Source of the DNA: CAIOJG01 sp964477455
GTDB taxonomy: Bacteria > Patescibacteriota > Patescibacteriia > Magasanikbacterales > GWA2-37-8
Length of the DNA stretch: 8,566 nt
Reading direction: 5' to 3'
Assembly: GCA_964477455.1 (NCBI GenBank)
Contig: CAYZHG010000058.1
Span: forward strand, 1 to 8,566
A model generated the notes under the pieces. The model was not told the origin of the DNA and ran no database searches. It worked only from the letters and a program-made list of their open reading frames with translations. Position numbers and translations under genes: made by a program. Positions 1-5,704 of the stretch are shown here, one piece after another (positions within the stretch are counted from its first letter, which is position 1; every line of letters begins with the position of its first letter).

Positions 1-1497
1 GTGATTACCGTACCAGCATATTTCGATGATTCTCAACGTCAAGCTACCAAAGATGCTGGTGAAATTGCTGGTCTAAAAGTTTTGCGTATTATCAACGAAC
101 CAACTGCCGCTGCTTTGGCCTATGGTTTTGATAAAAAAACTGAACAAAAAATTGTTGTTTATGATTTGGGTGGTGGAACATTCGATGTTTCCATTCTTGA
201 AGTCGCTCCAGATAATGTTCAAGTTCTTTCTACCAATGGTGATACTCATCTAGGTGGCGATGATTTTGACCAAGTGATCATTCGTTGGATTTTGGATGAA
301 TTCAAAAAAGACCAAGGTATTGATTTGAGTAACGATCCACTTTCATTACAACGTATTAAAGAAGCCGCTGAAAAAGCAAAAATTGAATTATCTACCGCTC
401 AAGAAAGTGAAATCAATCAACCTTTTATTACTTCTGATGCCAATGGTCCAAAACATTTAGTTTTGAAATTGACTCGTTCTAAATTGGAAGAACTTGTAGG
501 TGGTTTGGTGGAAAAAACTTTGGGTCCAGTAAAAAACGCTCTTGAAGATGCCAAATTGTCTGTGTCCGATTTAAATGAAGTGATAATGGTTGGTGGTATG
601 ACTCGTATGCCAATGGTTTTGGCGGCGGTCGAGAAATTCTTTGGTAAGAAGCCAAATATTTCAGTAAATCCAGATGAAGTAGTAGCTGTTGGTGCTGCTG
701 TTCAAGGTGGTGTACTTAAAGGTGATGTTAAAGATGTCCTTTTGCTTGATGTTACTCCATTATCATTTGGTATCGAAACTATGGGCTCAGTAATGACTAA
801 ACTGATTGATCGCAATACAACAATTCCAACTTCTAAATCACAAACATTTTCCACAGCTGCCGACAATCAACCAAGTGTAGAAATTCATGTTTTACAAGGT
901 GAGCGCCCAATGGCGGCCGACAACAAATCACTGGGCCGATTTATTTTGGATGGTATTCCAATGGCTCCTCGTGGTATTCCACAGGTTGAAGTAACATTTG
1001 ATATTGATGCTAATGGAATTTTAAATGTTAAAGCAAAAGACAAAGGAACAAACAAAGAACAAAGTATTCGCATTGAAGCATCTTCGGGTCTTTCTAAAGA
1101 TGAAATCGAAAAGATGAAAAAAGAAGCTGAATTGCATGCTGATGAAGATAAGAAAAAACAAGAACTTATTGAAGCTCGCAATATCGCTGACTCGATGATC
1201 TATACCACAGAAAAAATGATGAAAGATGTGGAAGAGAAGAAAATCGAAATTACTGCAGAGGAAAAATCCAAAGTAGAGGAAGCTTTGAAAGCCGTGAAAG
1301 AAGTAAAAGACAAAGATGATGTAGAAGCACTCAAAAAGACAGCTGAAGAGCTTTCTAAGGCCGCTCAAGCGGTTGGAACGAAGATGTATCAGCAAGAGCA
1401 GGCAAAGGCTCAACCAGGTGCAACCGCTCCAAATGAATCCGCTCCAGAAGCAGAACCAAAGAAAGATGATTCTATCGAAGGCGAAGTAGTGAAATAA
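1..1497 (+). CDS. dnaK: Molecular chaperone DnaK (Hsp70), 5' end outside the window
   Basis: Hsp70 chaperone: an ATP-driven cytosolic holdase/foldase working with DnaJ and GrpE. The visible 498 residues align with E. coli DnaK from about residue 139 onward, so roughly 138 N-terminal residues, including the first phosphate-binding loop, lie upstream. Visible parts are the remaining ATPase domain with DLGGGTFD at residues 55-62 (its Thr matches E. coli T199), the conserved interdomain linker DVLLLD at 245-250, a beta substrate-binding domain to about 365, and a Lys/Glu-rich helical lid to about 460. A low-complexity tail rich in Ala, Pro and acidic residues ends in GEVVK. The GTG at position 1 is an internal Val codon, not a start, because the homology runs straight through it. 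The expected total is about 636 residues, normal for bacterial DnaK. No frameshift is visible. TAA stop. A zinc-ribbon gene and dnaJ follow on the same strand. Confidence 0.98.
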   Translation: MITVPAYFDDSQRQATKDAGEIAGLKVLRIINEPTAAALAYGFDKKTEQKIVVYDLGGGTFDVSILEVAPDNVQVLSTNGDTHLGGDDFDQVIIRWILDEFKKDQGIDLSNDPLSLQRIKEAAEKAKIELSTAQESEINQPFITSDANGPKHLVLKLTRSKLEELVGGLVEKTLGPVKNALEDAKLSVSDLNEVIMVGGMTRMPMVLAAVEKFFGKKPNISVNPDEVVAVGAAVQGGVLKGDVKDVLLLDVTPLSFGIETMGSVMTKLIDRNTTIPTSKSQTFSTAADNQPSVEIHVLQGERPMAADNKSLGRFILDGIPMAPRGIPQVEVTFDIDANGILNVKAKDKGTNKEQSIRIEASSGLSKDEIEKMKKEAELHADEDKKKQELIEARNIADSMIYTTEKMMKDVEEKKIEITAEEKSKVEEALKAVKEVKDKDDVEALKKTAEELSKAAQAVGTKMYQQEQAKAQPGATAPNESAPEAEPKKDDSIEGEVVK

Positions 1498-1517
1498 TTT
1501 TTTTAAGATGATATAAT

Positions 1518-1544
1518 ATTAGGGCAGAAAAATTCTGCCCTAAT
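1518..1544 (+). terminator. 12-bp perfect hairpin after dnaK, partial terminator or mRNA 3'-end stabiliser
   Basis: ATTAGGGCAGAA (1518-1529) pairs perfectly with TTCTGCCCTAAT (1533-1544) around an AAA loop. The hairpin starts 20 nt after the dnaK stop. It is stable and has a GC-containing centre, but what follows (tatcatttta) is only a weak U-tract. Inference: it may terminate part of the transcripts, or protect the dnaK 3' end, so that dnaK is made in excess over the zinc-ribbon and dnaJ genes downstream. Confidence 0.65.
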
Positions 1545-1554
1545 TATCATTTTA

Positions 1555-1560
1555 TATAAT
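1555..1560 (+). promoter_or_regulatory. Possible -10 element upstream of the zinc-ribbon gene
   Basis: A perfect TATAAT lies 10 nt before the ATG at 1571, and an overlapping TATTAT occupies 1560-1565. No convincing -35 hexamer sits 16-18 nt upstream; that interval falls in the 3' arm of the dnaK hairpin. In DNA this A+T-rich a TATAAT can occur by chance, so this is weak. If real, the transcript would have almost no leader. Confidence 0.3.
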
Positions 1561-1570
1561 ATTATAAATT

Positions 1571-1933
1571 ATGCAAAAAGTTTGTTCTATCTGTGGTCGC
1601 CATACAGAGATGTCTGCTGAAAACGAAGTAGTGGATGAGCTTTCCGTTTCTCACGGGATATGTGCTCGATGTGCCATTCTTCAATATTCTGATTTAATTT
1701 TGGGAGAAATGATTGTTAACCCAAGAACTGGCAAAAAAGTTGTTAATGATTCCGAAGCGGTAGCCTTGATTGAAAGTGAATTAAATTCAAAAATTATTTG
1801 GCAAGGCGAAGATAAAAGTATTTTTAAACCAGAAGAACAAAAAATATACGATGAGTTATTAAAAAAAGTAGAAAGAAATATTCAAAAAAGAGAATTAAAT
1901 GAAATGACCGTAGGAAGATTAAATCGTAAATAA
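1571..1933 (+). CDS. Small zinc-ribbon protein between dnaK and dnaJ, unknown function
   Basis: A 120-residue cytosolic protein that I cannot assign to a named family. The N-terminus carries two CxxC pairs, C5-x2-C8 and C31-x2-C34, which would form a four-Cys zinc site. The second pair sits in SHGICARC (27-34), closely resembling the F-[ST]-H-G-I-C-P-x-C motif known from short zinc-binding tails of bacterial sensor kinases and response regulators; here it is at the N-terminus with no kinase part. Residues 41-120 are predicted mostly helical and charged, with a Lys/Glu-rich stretch at about 88-110. No signal peptide or TM segment. There is no Shine-Dalgarno sequence before the ATG. The stop is 3 nt before the dnaJ ATG, so the two genes are probably co-transcribed and perhaps translationally coupled. 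Inference: a chaperone-linked accessory or regulatory protein. The gene call is firm; the function is open. Confidence 0.88.
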   Translation: MQKVCSICGRHTEMSAENEVVDELSVSHGICARCAILQYSDLILGEMIVNPRTGKKVVNDSEAVALIESELNSKIIWQGEDKSIFKPEEQKIYDELLKKVERNIQKRELNEMTVGRLNRK

Positions 1934-1936
1934 TTT

Positions 1937-3034
1937 ATGTCCAAAGATTATTATAAAATTTTAGGTGTTGAAAAAAACGCGACTGCCGATGAAGTAAAAA
2001 AAGCTTTCAAAAAATCGGCCATGCAACATCATCCCGATCGACCGGGCGGTGATGAAAAAAAATTTAAAGAAGCCAACGAAGCCTATCAAGTATTGTCTGA
2101 TTCCGATAAGCGTGCAAAATATGACCAATTTGGTTCAGATTTTGAACAGCAAGGTGGTTTTGGCGGCGGAGCTAGCTGGGATGATTTTATGCGCCAAGCG
2201 CGTGGTGGTCAAAACAACGGTGGTTTTCAATTTGATTTTGGCGGAGAAGACCTCGGCGATATTTTGGGTGGCATGTTTGGTGGTGGAAGATCTCGTAGTA
2301 CTAGACAGGCGCGTGGTAGCGACATCCAAGTAGATGTAGAGCTTGATTTTAAAGAAGCGGCATTTGGTATTGAAAAAGAGATTCATTTACGAAAACAAAC
2401 TATTTGTGATGTTTGTGATGGTGATGGTGGTGAACCGGATAGTAAAGTGGAAAAATGTTCAACTTGTGGCGGTCAAGGACAAGTAGCACAAAATCAAAGA
2501 ACATTTTTGGGCACTATGCAGACTATTGTTCCATGTCCAAATTGTCATGGGAGAGGGGAGAGACCAAGTAAAAAATGTAAAGCATGTGGTGGCGATGGTG
2601 TACTAGCAAAATCAAGTGATCTCAAAGTTAAAATTCCAGCTGGAATAAATACTGGCGAATCTTTGCGATTGTCTGGATATGGTGAAGCCGCTCCACATGG
2701 TGGGCAGAGCGGTGATCTTTATGTGCGTGCTCACATAAAACCAAGTAAATATTTTCATCGTGAAGGTTTTGATGTTTACACAGAAAATGAAATTAATTTT
2801 ACTCAAGCAGTACTAGGTGATAAAATTGAAGTAGAAACTATCGACGGGATAGTTACTCTTACTATTCCAGAAGGGATAGAATCTGGACAACTTATCAAAA
2901 TGAAAGGTCATGGTATTTCTCATTTGGGTAGAACTACCCGTGCCGATCATTTTGTAAAAGTAAAAATTCGTGTTCCAAAGAAAATTGGCAAAGATGTTCG
3001 TAAAAAATTGGAAGAATTAAAAAATCAAATTTAA
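1937..3034 (+). CDS. dnaJ: Co-chaperone DnaJ (type I Hsp40)
   Basis: The 365-residue Hsp40 partner of DnaK, which delivers unfolded clients and stimulates its ATPase. All four type I parts are present in order. The J domain covers about 4-66, with the essential HPD at 32-34. A Gly/Phe-rich linker runs from about 73 to 117. The zinc domain has four CxxCxGxG repeats starting at C157, C174, C200 and C214. Two C-terminal beta domains follow from about 226 to 347. The usual dimerisation tail is short, ending in a charged helix and NQI. The length is close to the family norm (about 370-380). The ATG is 3 nt after the stop of the zinc-ribbon gene and has no Shine-Dalgarno sequence, suggesting coupled translation. 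The J domain reads SAMQHHPDRPGGDEKKF, an ordinary variant. Identification is secure. Confidence 0.98.
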   Translation: MSKDYYKILGVEKNATADEVKKAFKKSAMQHHPDRPGGDEKKFKEANEAYQVLSDSDKRAKYDQFGSDFEQQGGFGGGASWDDFMRQARGGQNNGGFQFDFGGEDLGDILGGMFGGGRSRSTRQARGSDIQVDVELDFKEAAFGIEKEIHLRKQTICDVCDGDGGEPDSKVEKCSTCGGQGQVAQNQRTFLGTMQTIVPCPNCHGRGERPSKKCKACGGDGVLAKSSDLKVKIPAGINTGESLRLSGYGEAAPHGGQSGDLYVRAHIKPSKYFHREGFDVYTENEINFTQAVLGDKIEVETIDGIVTLTIPEGIESGQLIKMKGHGISHLGRTTRADHFVKVKIRVPKKIGKDVRKKLEELKNQI

Positions 3035-3042
3035 ATATTATC

Positions 3043-3981
3043 ATGAAAAAAATTACTTTAGTTTTATTGATGAGTTTGTTTTTTGTGAATAGTGCGTCTG
3101 CCAAAAGTAACCGTGATGTTTTGTTTGATTCTCTACAAAAAGTGAAATCGATATCAACAGAACACATCTCTACTCAAAGCAATGTGGTGGCGGTTAATAA
3201 AAAAATAAAAGATGGTTTGATTACTAATTTTGGCGGTCAGTATTTTTTTGATTTTTCCAAAGATCTATCTTCGCCAAAATGTCAGTATGCCGATGTTTTT
3301 GTAGTCAACAGCTATTATGATAGCACTCAAAAAAATACCACTAGAGAAGTTAAAAGATCGCTTGATGGCTATCGCTATGATGTTGTTAATGATGAAAAAG
3401 GTGTTTTTAAGTACTGGACTAGAATGCCATCTCAACCAGATGAATGTCTTTCAAAAAATAATTTTGTAAATAGTTTTTCTTTGGAAGATAAAAATTTCAA
3501 CACTGCATCAAAGTTTTTTTATAATTTTTTGAATAAATATAAAAATGATATTACGGTGCAAAAAATGAAAAACGATATGGTTGCCGGTCATCCCGCCTAT
3601 AATTATAAAATAATAATCAAAGCGAAAGCTTATCAAAAATTTTCTCAAGATTATTTAGCATCCTTCAAGGATGGTGCTTTAGAAGCAGCTATTGCGCCAC
3701 TGGCATATAAGGATGTGTTTAAAATTAAATCGGTTAAATATGAAATTTGGATTGATAAAATTTCGAATTTTCCTTTAAAAACGTCGTTTACTATGTCTGC
3801 AGTTGGTGTGGATAAAAAGAAAAAATCTAGTGGTCAAGTAGAGCTAGAAGTAAAAAATGTCATTGATTTCATCGCGCGGGAGACTGATTATAAATCGGAT
3901 CCAGGTGATTTAAAAGGTGTTTTAATAGCACCAAAAGATTTTATTGATTTGTCTTCTACTTCCACATTAATCACTAAATAA
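3043..3981 (+). CDS. Secreted protein of unknown function, possibly LolA/LprG-like fold
   Basis: A 312-residue exported protein. A signal peptide is clear: MKK, a hydrophobic core at about 4-16, and a likely signal peptidase I site after ASA (18-20). There is no lipobox Cys, so it is not a lipoprotein. The mature part is Lys- and aromatic-rich with two Cys (C80 and C135) that could form a disulfide outside the membrane. The segment YEIWIDKISNFPLK (233-246), preceded by AGHPAYNYKIII (181-192), resembles paired strands of LolA/LprG-type lipoprotein-carrier folds, where a WIDxxxxxPl motif recurs. This is a fold guess, not an assignment. The ATG lies 8 nt after the dnaJ stop without a Shine-Dalgarno sequence, so it is probably read from the chaperone transcript. 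This is an unusual place for a secreted protein and hints at an envelope-stress link. The reading frame and signal peptide are solid; the function is unknown. Confidence 0.85.
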   Translation: MKKITLVLLMSLFFVNSASAKSNRDVLFDSLQKVKSISTEHISTQSNVVAVNKKIKDGLITNFGGQYFFDFSKDLSSPKCQYADVFVVNSYYDSTQKNTTREVKRSLDGYRYDVVNDEKGVFKYWTRMPSQPDECLSKNNFVNSFSLEDKNFNTASKFFYNFLNKYKNDITVQKMKNDMVAGHPAYNYKIIIKAKAYQKFSQDYLASFKDGALEAAIAPLAYKDVFKIKSVKYEIWIDKISNFPLKTSFTMSAVGVDKKKKSSGQVELEVKNVIDFIARETDYKSDPGDLKGVLIAPKDFIDLSSTSTLITK

Positions 3982-3996
3982 TTTTCTAGAGTTTAA

Positions 3997-4002
3997 TATT
4001 AT
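3997..4002 (+). promoter_or_regulatory. Possible -10 element immediately upstream of the 4009 gene
   Basis: TATTAT (five of six matches to TATAAT) ends 6 nt before the ATG at 4009, the spacing expected for a leaderless transcript. No recognisable -35 element sits 17 nt upstream. The 27-nt gap has no Shine-Dalgarno sequence and no terminator, so read-through from the gene before is equally possible. The gap shares an ATTATA-AAT core with the region upstream of the 1571 gene. Confidence 0.3.
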
Positions 4003-4008
4003 ATAAAT

Positions 4009-4641
4009 ATGCCTTATACAGGAAAACCAAAAGGGTATGATCAATTGGTTGGAATGGGAGATGAGAAATATGTTTCCGGATCAACTACCCAAGAATCTAG
4101 TCAAAAACCTATGGTGGTAAAAGAGACATTTATGTATTTTAAGGATTATGAAAAGAGTCCAAATTATGTTAAAGCTCAATATTATTTAACAAAATTAGTT
4201 CACGCGCTGTTTCCAGCTAACGTTCCAGATGTATATTTCTCTAGCGTTAAAGATGGTGACAAGATTACTGTAGATCAAAGAATTGAGGTGGTAGATGGAG
4301 GAAGAACAAAGAAAAAAGACAGTGCTGATCAAGATACCAAAAGAAAAATTGATTTGGTGAAAGTGGGGTTTGAAAAATTAGACTTAAATTTTGATCGATT
4401 TGATTGGAATTTTAATATAGACAAAGATGGGAATGCTGTATATATGGATTCTTTTCGTCCCTGGCTTGATTTTAAACAAACCGGTGTGCCAATTTTAAGA
4501 TTTAATGAACAAACTGCTAAAAAAATGATTGACAACATCAGAGATAATCGTGCAAAAGAAGAATGTTTAAATTATTTGCAAAGAGTAAGTGTTTTGTTTA
4601 AAGCAGAATTGGAAAGACTGGAAAAACAAAACAATATTTAA
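4009..4641 (+). CDS. Unknown cytosolic protein, weak resemblance to a kinase-like fold
   Basis: A 210-residue protein without a signal peptide or TM segment, not recognised by name. The order of segments loosely recalls protein-kinase-like and aminoglycoside-phosphotransferase-like folds. PMVVKETFMYF (34-44) could be a strand carrying a Lys. The helix-like stretch at 52-68 ends in the turn FPANVPDVYF (68-77). Near the centre, DWNFNIDKDGNAVYMDSF (132-149) looks like a catalytic-loop Asn followed by a beta hairpin and an Asp (N134 or N136, and D147). No Gly-rich loop or HxD motif is visible, so it may be degenerate or unrelated. The C-terminus (about 166-208) is helical and charged. The first ATG is used; the next in-frame Met codons are at residues 16 and 35. 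A strong terminator follows, making this the last gene of the upstream unit. The gene is real; the fold is inference only. Confidence 0.8.
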   Translation: MPYTGKPKGYDQLVGMGDEKYVSGSTTQESSQKPMVVKETFMYFKDYEKSPNYVKAQYYLTKLVHALFPANVPDVYFSSVKDGDKITVDQRIEVVDGGRTKKKDSADQDTKRKIDLVKVGFEKLDLNFDRFDWNFNIDKDGNAVYMDSFRPWLDFKQTGVPILRFNEQTAKKMIDNIRDNRAKEECLNYLQRVSVLFKAELERLEKQNNI

Positions 4642-4663
4642 AATAAATTGTTTTAAATTTATT
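4642..4663. repeat. A/T inverted repeat directly after the 4009 gene
   Basis: AATAAATT (4642-4649) and AATTTATT (4656-4663) are perfect inverted arms around a 6-nt loop (gtttta), starting at the base after the stop codon. With only A/T in the arms the RNA hairpin would be weak. It stands in tandem with the stronger hairpin at 4668-4691. Confidence 0.5.
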
Positions 4664-4690
4664 GATTAAGTATACCTTCAATGGTATACT
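4662..4690 (+). promoter_or_regulatory. Sigma-70-type promoter for the ECF sigma gene, overlapping a terminator
   Basis: TTGATT (4662-4667, four of six matches to TTGACA) is followed after exactly 17 nt by TATACT (4685-4690, five of six matches to TATAAT). The expected start, about 7 nt past the -10, is A4698, the first base of the sigma ATG. This would give a leaderless mRNA and would explain the lack of any ribosome-binding site. The -10 lies in the 3' arm of the terminator inverted repeat (GTATACC/GGTATAC), whose symmetry could also be an operator. Confidence 0.55.
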
Positions 4691-4695
4691 TTTTT
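4668..4695 (+). terminator. Rho-independent terminator of the 4009 gene
   Basis: AAGTATACC (4668-4676) pairs perfectly with GGTATACTT (4683-4691) around the 6-nt loop ttcaat. The 3' arm runs into a T-tract (4690-4695). The run of T ends only 2 nt before the sigma ATG at 4698, so transcripts from upstream would stop just before the sigma coding region. Confidence 0.8.
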
Positions 4696-4697
4696 AT

Positions 4698-5234
4698 ATG
4701 CAAGACTTAACCGACAAAGATTTAGTAATGTTGGCCGTTAAGGGTGATATGAAGGCCTTTGAGCGACTAGTTTCTATTTATGAGAAGCCAATTTTTGGTT
4801 ACATACTTCGATTTGTTAATCACAAAGAAAATGCGGAGGATTTAACTCAGGAAACCTTTATCAAGATATTCCGAAGTTTAAAAACCTTTGATCCGGAATA
4901 TAAATTCAAAACTTGGTTGTTTACTGTGGCGACTAACACGGTTTATGATTGGCTAAGAAAAGCCAAAAAAAATAAGGAAATGTTTATTGTGGACGATCCA
5001 GATATTAATTTTGAAACAATTGACGATCGCTTCTCGTATAAATTAATAGAGGACAAAGAGCTCATTGACAATGCATTAAAAAATATTAAGCCAGTTTATC
5101 AGAGCGCTATTGTGCTATTTTATCGTGATGAGCTGACATATGACGAAATCTCAGAGGTGTTGAATGTACCTATCAATACTGTCAAAACATACATTTATCG
5201 AGCCAAAAAAGCTTTAAGTGAACATTTAAAATAA
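4698..5234 (+). CDS. ECF-type RNA polymerase sigma factor (RpoE-like)
   Basis: A 178-residue alternative sigma-70 family factor of the extracytoplasmic-function type, with only regions 2 and 4. Region 2 covers about 18-88: core-binding NAEDLTQETFIKIF (45-58) and the DNA-opening, -10-reading stretch FKTWLFTVATNTVYDWLRK (70-88). A variable acidic linker runs over about 93-120. Region 4 covers about 125-176, with the -35-reading helix-turn-helix LTYDEISEVLNVPINTVKTY (146-165) and RAKKAL after it. A TTG 36 nt upstream would add 12 residues, but those codons lie in the terminator hairpin and have no homology, so ATG 4698 is chosen. No ribosome-binding site is present. The two-TM gene begins 1 nt after the stop, which implies co-expression. 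The class is certain; the regulon and signal cannot be read from sequence. Confidence 0.95.
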   Translation: MQDLTDKDLVMLAVKGDMKAFERLVSIYEKPIFGYILRFVNHKENAEDLTQETFIKIFRSLKTFDPEYKFKTWLFTVATNTVYDWLRKAKKNKEMFIVDDPDINFETIDDRFSYKLIEDKELIDNALKNIKPVYQSAIVLFYRDELTYDEISEVLNVPINTVKTYIYRAKKALSEHLK

Positions 5235-5235
5235 T

Positions 5236-5613
5236 ATGTCAGATATTCCTCAAAATCTTCATCGCGATATAATGCGAGGTGTAAAACTAGTTAAAACGAG
5301 ATATTATTTATACGGAGTTTTTACTGGTTTCTTGATTAGTCTATCGATTTTGTCATTTGTTGTTTATGAAAAAATGATTGAGTACGGTAGTGTTGATTTT
5401 ATTTCTGTTTGGTTTGAGAGTATCAAAATAAATACAGCTGAGTTGCTTGATTTTAACGATGAGATTCTTGAATTTATACCGTGGTTTGATTTGGGAGTTT
5501 GGTTTGTGGTTATGCTGACCGTTCTTATTTTCATGATTTTGTTCATACGTTACAGACGCATACTTTTCTTAAAAATAGAAAAGTTTTCCAATATTAAAAA
5601 TAGTAATAAATAA
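5236..5613 (+). CDS. Two-TM membrane protein paired with the ECF sigma factor, candidate anti-sigma
   Basis: A 125-residue inner-membrane protein starting 1 nt after the sigma stop, so almost certainly in the same operon and probably translationally coupled. TM1 is about 23-43 and TM2 about 86-106. The basic flanks (K17, K20, R22 before TM1; RYRR at 105-108) and the acidic loop between (44-85) predict N-in/C-in topology with an extracytoplasmic loop of about 40 residues. The short N-terminus IPQNLHRDIMRG (4-15) resembles the start of many anti-sigma proteins, where a Leu-His/Ile-Met helix precedes the membrane segment. There is no Cys anywhere, so no zinc anti-sigma (HxxxCxxC) domain, and the cytosolic part is too short for a standard one. 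Inference: a membrane tether or sensor for the sigma factor. It could also be an unrelated small membrane protein. Confidence 0.85.
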   Translation: MSDIPQNLHRDIMRGVKLVKTRYYLYGVFTGFLISLSILSFVVYEKMIEYGSVDFISVWFESIKINTAELLDFNDEILEFIPWFDLGVWFVVMLTVLIFMILFIRYRRILFLKIEKFSNIKNSNK

Positions 5614-5631
5614 TTTAATTAATGAGTTTTA

Positions 5632-5659
5632 ATGAAATACGAATTTATTTCGTTTTCAT
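5632..5659. repeat. Imperfect hairpin after the two-TM gene
   Basis: ATGAAAtACGAA (5632-5643, one bulged T) pairs with TTCGTTTTCAT (5649-5659) around the loop tttat, giving 11 paired bases. It lies 18 nt after the stop of the two-TM gene and may act as a terminator or 3'-end stabiliser. The T-rich sequence is in its 3' arm, and no clean T-tract follows. Confidence 0.5.
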
Positions 5660-5661
5660 CT

Positions 5662-5685
5662 ATAAGAAAAATCACTTTTTCTTAT
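5662..5685. terminator. Second hairpin in tandem, possible bidirectional weak terminator
   Basis: ATAAGAAAAA (5662-5671) pairs perfectly with TTTTTCTTAT (5676-5685) around the loop tcac. The stem is 10 bp with little G/C, so stability is modest. With the hairpin at 5632-5659 it closes the sigma/two-TM unit before the 5705 gene. The 3' arm contains the in-frame ATG at 5684, which argues against that codon as a start. Confidence 0.5.
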
Positions 5686-5704
5686 GTGGCTCAAAACAGT
5701 ATAT

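Noticed and set aside
1..3. GTG at the first base as the dnaK start codon
   Set aside because: It encodes the Val of the conserved VITVPAYF segment at about residue 139 of DnaK; the gene begins before the window.
885..1413. Two overlapping antisense reading frames opposite dnaK
   Set aside because: They are Phe/Ser/Leu-rich mirror images of a Lys/Glu-rich coding strand, with no known motif or start signal.
1498..1570. CIRCE or other heat-shock operator between dnaK and dnaJ
   Set aside because: The inverted repeat here has a 3-nt loop and does not match the TTAGCACTC-N9-GAGTGCTAA pattern; an operator would be expected before the unit, outside the window.
2049..2386. Frames on both strands inside dnaJ over the Gly-rich linker
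   Set aside because: They arise from the repetitive GGT/GGC codons of the Gly/Phe region; dnaJ itself is unmistakable.
4662..4697. TTG start adding 12 residues to the sigma factor
   Set aside because: Those codons overlap the terminator hairpin and the -35/-10 elements, and ECF factors begin near the DKDLV segment that follows ATG 4698.
4642..5685. Transposon ends around the sigma module
   Set aside because: The flanking repeats are local hairpins with different arm sequences; there are no matching terminal inverted repeats, target duplications or transposase.
5684..5704. ATG 5684 as the start of the coiled-coil gene
   Set aside because: It lies in the 3' arm of a hairpin and would put WLKTVY before a signal peptide that is ideal when started at 5705.
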